This document shows positions 1 to 11,350 of a stretch of DNA of 64,000 nucleotides, one piece after another. The notes under the pieces were generated by a model. The model had not been told where the DNA came from, did not search any database, and saw nothing but the letters and a program-made list of their open reading frames with translations. The DNA is from Datura wrightii (taxonomy: Eukaryota; Streptophyta; Magnoliopsida; Solanales; Solanaceae): NCBI GenBank assembly GCA_035772735.1, contig JASDFA010000004.1, positions 20,239,501 to 20,303,500 on the forward strand, given 5' to 3'. The position numbers were made by a program, and so were the translations under genes. Numbering within the stretch: the stretch's first letter is position 1; each line of letters opens with the position of its first letter.

Positions 1-556
1 CTTTCCTAGTTTCTTATCATCTATCTCGGTACGACTGATCAGGCAAGTTCTAGATTAACACACTCAATAGAATTCAGCTATCAGACCTTACTTCACACAT
101 AACACAGGTCAACGTCATCAATTCTACTAATTGCTAGTTCAGGTACAACCATAGAATGGTAAACAAGTTCACAGTTCCAATGCCATGCAAAGATTCATAA
201 AGGTCATAATTGTCAACTCACATACACATATACAAATTCTTTTATTCGGAGGGGTGTCAAATTATCAAAAATCACAATATCAAACAATTTTACCTCTTGA
301 CATCTTTTAGTTTTGCTAACTTTCTTCCGACTGACACCAAAAATAAAAACACAAGATAAAATCCTAAACATGTCGGTTCAACTAGATATGGAACACCCGA
401 GGAAAAGATATTCGGCAAGAAAAACACTCGGGTTATGTTTAGCAAAACAGAATGCACAGGTATTCCACACCACCCCCATCAAAAAAGCATGTGTCGTCCT
501 CGACGCATATATATACAAGACCAAAACTAAGGGAATGGGAAACATACCTGTGCGAC
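1..556. other. AT-rich internal sequence of E1, no gene seen
   Basis: This stretch lies beyond the end of the second ORF of E1 on the minus strand. Short frames occur but none resembles a known family. It is probably the 3' untranslated part of E1 ahead of a 3' LTR outside the window. Confidence 0.4.
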
Positions 557-2741
557 CTAGGTGTTAGCTACCTGGTCGGTGGAGGGTGTAGATATGCCTC
601 CAACATTAACTCCAATATTGCCAGCTTGACCCAGTGCATTTTTAGATCCAACTAAGCTCGTTCCATCTCCACGAGCTCTCGCTGCCTCAGTCTCGGCTCT
701 CAATCGAGCCTCCTCTCTTGATTTATGCAGCACTCTCTCCATCTCACTACACTCTCATTTTTGCTAATGGAGCAGAGATACATCATCATCATCTACACTC
801 ACCTCCTCATGAGTCCTCTTCCCCTTATCATGTGCCATCGGCTCCTCCGTGATGAAATCAAAAATCGGTGGTAGCTCCTCCTCAAACTCATTATCGATCA
901 GCGGAAGTACTGGTGGAGGTACCGTAGCCACCTATCGTGTGGCTAAGTCCCGCACCTCAGATCTTAGCGCTCCCAGATCTGCATACCATCGAGATAACTC
1001 TCGCGCCTGTAACTATGCAAGACGCTCATCCATCCTTCTCTTAAAAGCATCCAGCCACCGATGCACCGAACTGGAAAATGTCTCCAACTCCTTTGACACC
1101 CATGACTTAACCTGCTCCATCAAGACTTTGACCTGTAGAGCCGTGTGTGCCTGCTGCTTTTTTGCTTTAGCTAGCTGCCTAGCCATGTCAACCAAGAACT
1201 CATGTGATACCTTGACTAGGCCGGTTGTGGTGGATGGTGGAGGTGTGACTGATGGTCTGATGCTGCTGCCACAGATGATGATTTAGGAACATTGACAGGT
1301 ATGGAGGCATCCGTTATATCTATATCCTCAACCTGGCTACCTATCTCTCATCCCTCAATAGGCCCGGTCGCTAACTCGGTGAAGTGTGCTGCATCAGCCT
1401 GCAACCTACTACTGAATGCCTGTGCTATGATGGTCGCTCCAGCGGATGCAGATGCCTGAGTCCTCACCCTCAATACTGGGTTTGTATCATCTTTAATCAG
1501 CTCGATATCAGTAATCTTATGGACCACCACTCTCTGATCAACTGATGTCAATTCTGGCATTCGAGACTCCCGACAAAGTCTATCAATCAAGCAAGGGAAG
1601 GGAATCATCGTACCATCATTTACAGCCCGCTCTTTTATCTCCTCAATGATGAACCGCAGGAAATTGATTGTGTACCCCTTCATTATGCTGGCTACCAGTG
1701 CTGCTCTTTCGGGTGAGAGTATATTGTCATTACTTGTTGGTACCAGCTTGTGCCTCACCAGTGACCAAAAAAATTTCTCCTGGAAGTTCAATGTGGCCTT
1801 CTTTATCCGTGACTCAGTACCATGCAGCCATTCAACTAACGGCCCCTTTGTGGCAATGATGCGGGAAAGCCAAGTGTACTGTTGTATCCGCTCCATGCTA
1901 TTCAACTTCTTTGTTTTGACTTTTTAGAACTCGGATAACCTGTGATCAAACTCTGCCGTGTTCATTGGAGCTCGATAATCTGGCCCATACAGCATCCTGG
2001 AAATCGTCTCGTCAGATATATTAATTGAAGTCTCATGCATCCTCAGTTGATTCAATGTAGGCCGCTTCTTCCAATCCTGGCCTCCTAGTGCCAACCGCTG
2101 CAAGCATATGCTACATAAATCTCTCGGACCGGGAATGGGCTGTAGCTACTTGATGGTTCGGTCAACTACCCAAACTTGTATATATCAAAGACCGCTTGTA
2201 GCTCAGGAAGGTCTTTCAACCCGGTGGTGATCAGCCTTGGCTCCTCATAAATGCTCTGCTTTGGATTGCCTTTTTCATTGGGAGCAATATCTTGGTTGTA
2301 TATATCCCGCATGCCATGGACACACCATCTTCTCACATTTCGCGACTGCTCATTTGATGTGCCCGATGTCTCAATCAACTCATTGTCAGAGTCCCCTCGC
2401 TGGGCATGCGACTCATCAACTCTCTCTGTATTGTGCCCATCTGTGGGAGCCTCGAGAACAAGTGTAGCAGCAGCCCTAGCGCTTTCATTAGTGTAGCTGG
2501 GCGAATCTCTTACTAGTGGAGTGGGAGTATCGACCAGGGCTGTCGGATTTCAAACTTGTTGAGCCCTAGCCCTGGTCGTCCTTCTTACCAGCTACTCCTC
2601 TGATACTTCATATTTCTCTTCAGAGCCACTTGACTCTTCCGAGGAGGATGGATCATCTCGCAGTCTTCAGTATGATGGTTGACTACGCTCAGGTACCTGC
2701 TTTTTGGTTTGACCCTTCTTTTGTGTACCTGGTGGAGCCAT
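557..2741 (-). pseudogene. Putative plant transposon protein domain ORF (decayed)
   Basis: Starting from an ATG at 2741 (MAPPGTQKKG), the frame can be followed with stops and shifts to about 557. The N-terminal part is rich in S, E, R and K. The middle part (about 1905-1348) holds a long uninterrupted block with RHKLVPTSNDN, an FWSLVRHK stretch and LIDRLCRE. This is the pattern I recognise as the 'putative plant transposon protein' domain, common next to retroelement gag genes in Solanaceae. The C-terminal part (742-557) is R/A/E-rich and may form a coiled coil. Its biochemical role is unknown to me and no catalytic motif is evident. It sits downstream of and on the same strand as the gag-protease of E1, so it is probably an extra ORF of that element. 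In-frame stops make it a pseudogene. Confidence 0.7.
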
Positions 2742-4018
2742 TGTACCTGTGGAAACAAGGTTAGTACACAAGATGAGATGAAACAGAAAATATTTTTAAG
2801 TTGGTGCCAATGGTCCTGACGGGTGACTAAATGAGTCATTGCTTCTAGCAACGATTCGTGAAGTCACTCGTTACCCAAGGCTAGATATTTTTCAAATAGG
2901 TCCAGTGTACTTGACGATTGATCCCAATGAGTCGTTACCAGAGGCAACGAGTTGTTAGGTCACTCATTAAGTACACTACCGCAGTAGTTTAATTTTCCCA
3001 CTCAGCACAAGCTACATGACAAGTCGTTTGGTGACCCAACGCCTCGTGATGTGGCTCGTCCTCAAGAGTTCCTGTTCATCTTCCTCCTCTTTCCAGTTTT
3101 CAATTCCACAGACACAAAACATCAATTGAAAATCAACCCAGGTGACTACATGATCGAAAATCAATGTTTTACTCTTCCTAGGATTTATCTACATCACAAG
3201 GCACGTATAAACACAATGTAAATCGAAGAACATTCAAGCTAACACATACATGGGTCTTCAAAATTTCTTGATGGAATTAAAAAAATATTCAAAGTTTTTG
3301 TGTGGGGAAGATCACTTACAATTGTGAGGTATTAGAGATGAAGTGCAATATCAGTTGTGAGTGTGCTCCAGTGAATGGGGCGTGCAATGATGAAGGTGAT
3401 TTCAATGGTGTTTTTGATGGGTTTGCGTGAATAAGGGAAAGAAGAGAAGAGGGAAAATTTGAAGCTTTAATTTGTGTGTGAGTTTAACGGGGAGTATTAA
3501 CTGAAATTGGGTTCTTTGATTTTAATTTTAAAACTTTTGCCAATTTCAGTCATGGGTCGGGTTAAGTTAACCTACCTGAGACCTAACGACTCATGTAACG
3601 ACTCGTGGTGTTACCCAACGAGTCATTTCTTAAGTCGTGGTTCTTGGCCTGCTGTAGCTTCAAGACGAGTCACTTAATGAGTTGTTTGGTTTCCCAACGA
3701 TTCGTCGAGTGAACCGTTATTACCACTTTCTTTAAGTTCAAATTTCGATCCAGTGTACCTGACGGGGGACTAAAAGATTCGCTCCCTTGAGGAACGACTT
3801 GTGAAGTCACCCGTTACTCCCCTGTTTTCTGAAGTTCTCTTCACAAATGGCTAAACGAGTCGTCAAGTCAGACAACGACTCGTTCTGTGATATTTCTTCA
3901 CCAGAACTGAAGTTCCAGTTTTTGGTTCCAACTTCATATTTTCCATCTTATTCACCTACACCCATCAACAAACTTTAACACTAACTTTTTATTACATTTA
4001 CAACTTGGATTTCCTCCC
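2742..4018 (-). repeat. Non-coding spacer of E1 with scattered ACGACTCGT-like words
   Basis: There is no convincing ORF. The words ACGACTCGT, ACGAGTCGT and one-base variants recur many times, for example near 2850-2990 and 3590-3720. They are mixed with the phrase CAGTGTACYTGACG (near 2903 and 3751). The same words recur in U3 of the Tekay LTRs at 9460-9790 and 15240-15420, although E1 is a different element type. Confidence 0.6.
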
Positions 4019-4019
4019 A

Positions 4020-4140
4020 AGAAGCACCTGACTTAATGTCGCGGCACGACGTGGGTGTTTTGGCTACTCAGACATCACCAAAACACCTCCATGGGTTGCC
4101 TCCCATACAACGCCTAGTTTAACGTCGCGGCATGATGCAA
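4020..4140 (-). other. Two tandem copies of a two-hairpin motif after gag-protease
   Basis: Read on the minus strand, each copy has a potential stem around TGCCG (best form CGTCGTGCCGCGACG) followed about 16 bases later by GGGAGGCAACCC. The copies are 86 bp apart and begin just past the gag-protease stop at 4154. Related copies follow the gag-like ORFs of N1 (18757) and N5 (35581). Pairing is visible by eye; function is unknown. Confidence 0.65.
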
Positions 4141-4153
4141 GTCTCTTGACTAC

Positions 4154-5467
4154 TCAGAATTTGTCAAGTGACTCTTCTACATCCTCCAATGCTGAGATTA
4201 TGTTGAATTCCTTGGGTTGTTGCATGGTTCGGCTAATGTTGAAGGTAACCTCTTCTTTGTTCAACTGAAATTTCAGCTACCCTGCTTCCACATCAACTAG
4301 GGCCCTACCTATTGCAAGGAATGGCCTCCCCAAAATAATGGGGACCTCTAAATCGACTTCGCGGTCCAGAATCACGAAGTCTGCTGGTAATATGAACTTG
4401 TCCACTTTGACTAGCACATCAAACAAAATACACACCGGCTTTTTAACTGTTCGGTCAGCAATAAGTAGCCAATTGAAGTCGGTGTGGGGTTCCTAAGCCT
4501 AACTTTTTAAATACTGCTAGCGGCGTCAGATTTATGCTAGCTCCCAAGTCATAAAGCGCCCTTGCAAACTCAACCTACCCAATGGTGCAAGGTATAGTAA
4601 ACGCACCTGGGTCTTCCTTCTTCTGTGCTAGGACCCTGGTAGTGATGGCACCACAGTGGTGCAGATTATTAGCAGGTTTCAAACTTATGGTTCATTTTCT
4701 GGTGACGAGGTCCTTCATAAATTTGGCATATCCGGGCATTTTCTCAAGTGCCTCCACCAATGGGATATTCACCGACAGCTGCTTGAGCATAGAGATAAAC
4801 TTTTGATATTTTCCATCTTTAGCTTTCTTCTTCAAGTGCTGGGAGTAAGGAGGAGGAGGTCTAGGAATTGTTATGAGTTTTTGTTGTGCCTCCTTCTCAT
4901 TCCCATGGGCATTTCCTTGCTCCTTTGCACTACTCAGAGCAGTTTGCACATCTCAGTCCCCAACCAAAGTTGGGTTGTCAACATCCACTACATCATTATT
5001 ATTTATCAACACAGGCCTTTCTGACTTGTTAACTACAACTGGCCTCGGTAGATCAACTATGGCCTTCCCGCTCCTAGTAGTGACCGCCATGCAGTGACCG
5101 TCATTTTTTGAATGTTGAATAGTATTGCTGGGAAGTGTGACTTTCTATCTTTGATTCACTGCAACAGATATTTGACTCATCTGCTGCTCAATTTTCCTGA
5201 TTGCCACAACATGTGACTCCACCTTTTGATTTAAGCCAAAAATATCAACATAGAGCTCCTTAAAGCGGTCGTCTGTTGCCTCCATCTGCTTGAGCACTTT
5301 GGAAAGCATATCTTCGACCCTTGAACCGCTCGACTCTGGCACTCGGTTTTGTGGAGGAACATACAAACTGCTCCTATCATTTTTGAATCCGTTGTCCCGG
5401 TATTGGCCCCGGTTGAAATTATTATCCTTATAGAAGTTCTGACCTTGGTTCCCTTGACCTTGACTCT
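4154..5467 (-). pseudogene. E1 gag-protease (Ty3-type, truncated and frameshifted)
   Basis: The first part (5467-5145) reads as a Q/N/R-rich gag tail, then a region like those of plant Ty3 gag proteins with heptad-like spacing (MLSKVLKQMEATDD). The next part (4949-4692) has a PPPPYSQ motif and the block PGYAKFMKDLVTRK, typical of plant gag just before protease. The aspartic protease follows: LYDLGASINL with the catalytic DLGAS at 4536-4550, then, after a frameshift near 4480, VPIILGRPFLA, the usual ILGRPFL strand. The product would form capsid and cut the polyprotein. The N-terminus is lost at 5467 where an LTR-like piece begins. A stop lies within the protease tail. No RT follows. Confidence 0.8.
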
Positions 5468-7054
5468 AGATACAAATATAGCTCCAAACAGATATGGCTC
5501 TAGAAACTGATATAGCTTCAGATCACGAATAACAATAATCAGATAAACAGATAAAGGCCAGGTAGCAGTTAGCCCAGCAATCAGAAACAATGTAAAACAA
5601 AATATAGCATCAGTTGTTTAATATGGACTGGCATTGAAATAAAAGAAGAGAATATGATTAGTATTTTTCATTTGAGCATGCTTGCTGTGTATGTGTTTTG
5701 CATGTTGAGACTTATTATGGCATGTGGGTGTCCTTTAGCATCCCCGCTGCCCCTGGGTTATAGCTGTGCGATACCAGATCCAGATACCGCCCCCAGCTGG
5801 GCGATGTCATCCACCTAGAGGACGATGATGGCCGACCACCATAATAATACGGTCCAGATTACCCTGCTTGCAGGGGTAGTTCAGTTTACTCTGCGCAGAG
5901 CCAGATTACACTGTATACAGGGGCAGACTACTCTGTGTGCGCTTGTGGCCGGCGACAGTTTCAGATACAGATTTTTATAAAATTACCCTATTGCGTGTTT
6001 ACACCCAGGGGCAGTTTCAGTCACAGATACAACAGCAGATTATCCCGTTGAGCGCTTGCGCCCAGAGGCAGGAGTCTTCGGACTCAGACACAGTTCATTG
6101 TTAGAGGCCAAGGCCTGAGCTACGTACCCAAGGGGGCCAGTAGGAGGAGCTCACAGTTATCAGATGAGTGCAATGACTTATTTTTGGTTGGTTTAGACCC
6201 CGGTAGGGGTAAATAGATTGTTCTGTTGGTTGGCACCTTCCTGCTTATGGGGGTCGGTCAGGTATTGTGTGTATTTATATGTATATCTACATGTGCTATT
6301 AGATACTGATAGACAATAGGACGGCACGTCGTCAGGTACGCCCAGTTTAGTTATAGAATAGGTAAACTCTCCCCAGTTATCCTCAGCCAGATAGACTCAG
6401 CTACTTCCTGCTTATATGTCATGTTATTGTTGTTACCCATTTCAGTTGTATATTTCAGTTTGCTTTACATGCTTAGTACCTTTGGTACTGACGCCCGTGG
6501 GGGCGCTGCATTGCTTGCCTGCAGGTACACATAGACGAGGAATCGATCCCTCATGATCCAGTCAGCAAAGTTATCAGCTCCTATCCTCCGGAGCTAGACA
6601 GTAGGAGGTTGCTCCTATATCCTTTTGATTACAGTTTGGGTAGGTCGGGGCCCTGTTCCGACCATTCTATTATTACTTCCTAGAGGCTTGCAGTCTGATG
6701 ATTCCCTGTGGTGGCGGAGCCAGTCATGTGGGGCCGTGCATGTATATATGTGTTTAGTTGTTGATGTTGGCCGTGTGGGGCCTTCTTCTAGTTATAGTTA
6801 GTGACCTTGTCAGTCACAAATGTGAATAGCAGTTGCTTCGGATTATAGTGTCATTGTTCTGGTTAGCTGTTGTGCATTGCAGGTGGCTATAGGCCTAATC
6901 GGCCGGGGGCTGTAGCCGCTATATAGCCGGTTTGTTTCTTGAAATAGAGCCAGAGTCAGCCAAAGCACCAGATGTGCTCAGGCTGTACCGTTTAGCAGCC
7001 TAGAGTCTAGCAGGCACCAGGTGCCCGTCATACCCCCCAAGGTGGGGTGTGACA
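5468..7054 (+). repeat. LTR-like piece of the N4 LTR family inserted in E1
   Basis: The right end is clear: it finishes in GTGTGACA at 7054, and the last 100 bases match the terminus of the N4 LTRs in inverse. A GGTACTG hairpin followed by a CGCCC/GGGCG hairpin at 6475-6505 also matches N4. The left end is uncertain. A TGTTT at 5694-5698 matches TGTTT at 7055-7059 and would make a 1356-bp solo LTR starting TGCATG. However, similarity in style continues left to 5468, so truncation at the gag is an alternative. Confidence 0.55.
6475..6505 (+). other. Tandem hairpins near the presumed R region of the LTR piece
   Basis: AGTACC (6475-6480) pairs with GGTACT (6484-6489). Next, CGCCC (6492-6496) pairs with GGGCG (6501-6505). 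N4 LTRs have the same pair of hairpins. Confidence 0.6.
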
Positions 7055-7809
7055 TGTTTCTTAAATCAACAACAATTATATGAAAATTCTCTCAAGAATA
7101 ATCTCAGTAAATCTCTCTAAATCCTCTCTCAAAATTCGTCTCAAAATCCTTCCAGAAATATTCTCTTAAAAATAAACCTAAATTGGGTATTTATAGTTCA
7201 AAGAAATCCTTTTCTTAAATAAATCTGGAAACTAGGTCGGCAGTGGAAATGGGCTAGGTGACGGATCGTTCAGTCCTCTAACTTGTCGTTCCTTGCTTAA
7301 ATCAGTCGTCCTCAACAACGTACCCAGGCTTGGCAATAGGTCTCCTAACGACTCGTCGTTCCTTAGCACGAGTCATTAGGTCCCTCATGGTATAATCCCC
7401 TAGAAATTCCAGTGCACTTCGCGGATGATTCCAGTGACATGCCAATGAGTTGTTCCTTTATATGATGACTCGTGATGTCTGTCGTCAGCTTCACTAGACA
7501 CTTAGTTGAATTTTCTCTTCAAAGCCTAATGTTGACCTCACGACTCATTCAAGTGCACTGTTTGACTTCTTCAAAACTTCATCTTTTGCCCACACTTTAA
7601 GTGACGAGTTGTGCCTCCTGCCAGCGACTCGTTACGTGCATGGCAGTTACCTTTCAGTTGAATTTAGCATTAATTCGACCAAAATCACTTCCAGACCTAT
7701 TTTCCTTCAAATTAAGCACAAAATACCTTATACCCATATAAACATACCTGGAATGTGCATAATTTCTTGGTTTTAAGCATCGAAAGTGTCGTAATATCAC
7801 GACACATCA
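7055..7809 (-). repeat. Part of the E1 LTR (5' end to past the TATA box)
   Basis: On the minus strand it starts TGATG at 7809 and immediately has a perfect 7-bp stem with a 6-base loop (GTGTCGT / ACGACAC). It carries many ACGAGTCGT-like words (7250-7640), a TATA box, and a leader rich in TCTCAAAAT-type repeats. It is cut at 7055 by the foreign LTR piece. The TGAT-plus-hairpin start is shared with N1, N5 and SL2. Confidence 0.6.
7188..7195 (-). promoter_or_regulatory. TATA box of the E1 LTR
   Basis: TATAAATA on the minus strand, about 615 bases inside the LTR start. The same octamer lies in the N1, N5 and SL2 LTRs. Confidence 0.55.
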
Positions 7810-9866
7810 GTCGACCTATTGCATAAGCATACATCTAACTTCATTCATCATAAGCGAAAGACTAACCACAAAGCATAGCGGAACCATAAGCAAAATAATA
7901 ACATATCATAACATAAGGAAATCTCTGGACATACACACAAGCTGAGTACTACATACTGTCTGAAAGCCTCTACTACATACAATGGGTTGATGGGACAACA
8001 CCCCCAGCTAACTTGGACCAGTACTGAAACATATAATAGCATGAATGTCTGTCAAACAGCCTTTGGAACATGAGGACTCACCAATAGGCTGAAAGTGCAC
8101 TCTGATATGATCTAGATATGATGATGTGCCTGAGTACCGGAACCTGTATCATAAGACGATACAACATAGAAACTATGCGGTTAGTACGTGGAATGTATCG
8201 AGTATGAAAAGTAAGTAAATTGGACATTTAAAATGTGCGATAGCTCATAAAATAGCATAAGAGTAGGACATCATGCTCATATCATAAATATCATAACATA
8301 ACATATCATAGGGCTCAAGGTTTTCAAAGCATTCGTAATACAATCGAAATCATAATCATAAGAGGAAAGCCGTATTGAACATAACTTTAGCCAATATACA
8401 TAATCATAGACATGCATAAATCATGAGGAATTGTAGGAGATTCTCTTAACTGATATACCCTATATGAGCACACATGAAGCCCGACTTGTAACCCTAGTTG
8501 GAAGGTTGTCCGTACCTTGCCAAGGGTAGGACCATGAAAGTGTGATATCACCATGAAAAGGTCCATTTAGGCTGGGGAAAGTCACAAAGGTAGCCCAACA
8601 TACCTACGGTGGCACGTAATTTATGAGATTTGGGGTAGAACCTAGGCCCCGAACCTACTCGATGTTTGATATTACTCCTAAAACATATATTGTGCTCATA
8701 GTATAACATGCATGAATTAATGGGCTAGTTAAATAATGATAATCATAAACATAATTGTACATACATGAACTATCCCATGACATAAGGCCCGTGAGTCGAC
8801 CTAAAATATAATTCATGAATCGTACGTTTCATGCATACTTGTAGATCATACATATAACTTGTAAATCATCAAATCATGATGGGTAATTGGATAAATTAAT
8901 ATTTAAAATTATAAATTATGTTGGTTTTGTAAATATCATCAATTGAAGCGAAGATCATAAATCGATTCATCATAAATCATTCTTAAATAGGCTTAATTTA
9001 GTAGAAATTGAAATTAATAAATTTATAATCGAGAATAGTTGAAAATATAATCAAAATTCATAAAATATGATGTAATTCACAAATCATAACAACCCATTAG
9101 TAAATCATTAGATTTTCACAAATTGAATTAAAAATCCCATGAGATTTTTGATAGATTTTCATAAATTAATAGAGATTGGGCACGGGTGTGAACGGAAACA
9201 CCCATTCATAACCCTACTTACCTGAAAAGGCTTGATTCTACAACTTCTCTGATTACCCAAGAAGGATTTGAATGAGAACCTTGAGAACTTGCTCTAGATC
9301 ACCTCCTCAACCTCTCAAGTTTGCATGCATGGAAGGAAATAACTTAGAATAGGTTCCCCCCTCCTAAAACCCACTAAAACAAGCCTTAAACAACGTAGTA
9401 TAGGCTTTAGGAACTCAGAATTTATGAAAAAGCCCTTACTAATTTGCAAAAAATTAACTGTCAGGTGGTCCTAACGGATGACCTGATGACTCGTCCTCAC
9501 TGGCCATGACTCGTCATATCGATCATCAAGTGCACTGCCTTTCTTGTCTCCTAGGCTCATAATGGGTCAAATTACTCGTGGTCACCACTCATTAATTACA
9601 CTATCTCATCCCCAAACTTGGACTCCAAGCCTGCCAACAACTTACCCCATGAATCGTTGAGGCTGACAATGACTCATGGGGAGTTCTGTCAGGTACACTA
9701 CCCAGATTCCTTTCCAATCTCTGTTTCCTTCCCCACGAGTCACCTGACGACTCATGGGCTGTCCTCATGAGTCGTAAGATGACTCGTCCTAAGGCTGCAA
9801 CAAAAATTCCCAATTTTCCCCAGTTTTAACTCACGGGTCTGATCTTTGAGCTCCCAGGGTATAACA
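7810..9866 (-). repeat. 3' LTR of E2, end truncated
   Basis: The LTR starts on the minus strand at 9866 with TGTTATACCC, directly after the purine tract. It holds ACGACTCGT/ATGAGTCG words (9470-9790), a CATGCATG box (about 9323-9330) and a GTATCGT-CTT-ATGATAC hairpin (8146-8162). Compared with N2 it lacks about the last 80 bases, including the terminal CA. Confidence 0.8.
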
Positions 9867-9884
9867 ATATCTCCCCTTTGGGAA
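9867..9884 (-). promoter_or_regulatory. Polypurine tract of E2
   Basis: The minus strand reads CCCAAAGGGGAGATAT directly before the LTR start TG. This matches the AAGGGGGAGATAT of N2 and N3. It would prime plus-strand DNA synthesis. Confidence 0.75.
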
Positions 9885-10154
9885 AAAGCATCCTTTAATG
9901 TTGAAAAGAACACAGAAATAAGTGATATGCCATTATCATTATCACATACTGATCATTTAAATCGAAGACAACGGAATGACTAACTCCGAAAAGAACTACA
10001 CAGCTAACTAAATTCAGGCGTCACATACATTTACCATAACATGAAACAAACTTGCGCCCATGAACTGAACATGAAACTAAATAGAGTCACGGAGCAAAAC
10101 TGATACCTCTAGTCGGAACTAAGCCGGTTGAGAATAAGTGTGGGTATTTAGCCA

Positions 10155-11350
10155 TCATATCCTCTTCGGCTCCCATGTAGCAACTTCAACATGCTGATTC
10201 CTCCATAATACTTTAACTGAAGCTACTTCCTTGTTCCTCAGCCTCCGAACTTGACGATCCAATATTTCAACTGGAAAATCCTCATAGCTAAGTCTATCTT
10301 TTACTCCAACACTTTCCACCGGGACTACTAGAGCTAGACCACCCAAACATTTCTTCAAAAGTGATATGTGAAACACAGGATGCACGAAAGATAACTCTGA
10401 GGATAAGTCCAACTCATACTCTACCTTACCAATTCTTCTCATAATCCGGTAGGGACCAACATAACGAGGACTGAGTTTTCCTTTATTCCCAAACCGCATG
10501 ACTCCCTTCATGGGTGATACCTTTAGAAATACCCAATCGTCTACCTTGCACTCCAACTCTCTCCTCCTCAATTAGCATATGACTTTTGATGACTCTAAGT
10601 GGTTTTCAGCCTATCCCTTATCAACTGAACCTTCACCATAGCCTCATGAACTGAATATGGCCCTATCATAGCTGCCTCACCAACCTCAAACCATCTGATG
10701 GGAGACCTACACCTCCGTCTGTAAAAAGCCTCGAATAGTGCCATCTAAATGCTAGAGTGATAGCTGTTATTATAAGAAAACTCGATTAGGGGCAAGTGAT
10801 CATCCAAACTACCTTCAAAGTCCATCACACAAACTCTCAACATGTCCTCGAGGATTTGGATTGTCCGCTCCACTTGACCATTGGTCTGCGGATGAAATAT
10901 TGTGTTGAGCTTAACCTAAGTCCCAAGCCCCTTCTGGAAAGACTACCAAAACTGGGAGTTGAACTAAGTACCTCTATCCAAAATAATGGACAAGGGCACT
11001 CCATATAGCCGAACCAACTCTTAGATATATAATTTGGCATAATCATTCGTTGAGTCTGTGGTCTTTAGCGGCAAGAAATGTGGAGCTTTGGTCAACCTAT
11101 CTACCACCACCAAAATAGAATCATAGTATCGATGAGTACGAGGTAGGCCTATAACGAAATCGGTATTAATATCTTCCCACATCCATGTAGGAACGCTGAT
11201 ATTCTGAAGTACTCCCCCCGGTCTTTGATGTTCAACCTTTACTTAGTGATAGTTCGGGCACCCGTCTATCTCATAAATCATGATACATCTTAGTGGCACT
11301 TGGATGGATAGAATACCTAGATCCATTGGCCTCATGCAATATCCGGCTCC
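10155..11350 (-). pseudogene. E2 integrase with chromodomain-like tail (decayed)
   Basis: The zinc-binding N-terminus (11350-11220) is heavily decayed. The core reads INTDFVIGLP, then ILVVVDRLTKAPHFLP, then IILDRGTQFNS and NGQVERTIQ, so the D, D and E of the catalytic triad can all be recognised despite stops. The C-terminal ORF (10571-10155) has DDWVFLKVSPMKGVMRFG, KLSPRYVGPYRI, and a final VKVLWRNQHVEVATWE, the chromodomain-like end of Tekay integrases thought to guide insertion into heterochromatin. It follows RNase H and precedes the purine tract by about 270 bases. Stops between blocks rule out activity. Confidence 0.85.

Larger units (their letters stand above)
1..7809 (-). mobile_element. 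E1: non-autonomous LTR retroelement, gag-protease plus extra ORF
   Basis: Read on the minus strand, the order is LTR part (7809 to 7055), foreign LTR piece, gag-protease (5467 to 4154), a tandem hairpin motif, a spacer rich in ACGACTCGT-like words, then a second ORF (2741 to 557). No reverse transcriptase or integrase is visible, so the element probably depended on enzymes from elsewhere. Its other LTR would lie left of the window. Several stops and frameshifts show it is decayed. Assigning all these pieces to one element rests on their common strand and order, not on paired LTRs. Confidence 0.65.

Noticed and set aside
849..1286. 145-codon plus-strand frame rich in S and T
   Set aside because: It is antisense to the second ORF of E1 and resembles no family; a shadow frame.
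5694..7059. Perfect TGTTT duplication as proof of a solo LTR at 5699-7054
   Set aside because: A five-base match is easily found by chance in 230 bases, and the start TGCATG is not the usual TGTAACACC of this LTR family; kept only as a possibility.
9475..9800. Possible hammerhead ribozyme, suggested by CTGATGACTCGTC and similar strings
   Set aside because: The CTGATGA box is not followed by a properly spaced GAAA and a third stem; the strings are variants of the ACGACTCGT word.
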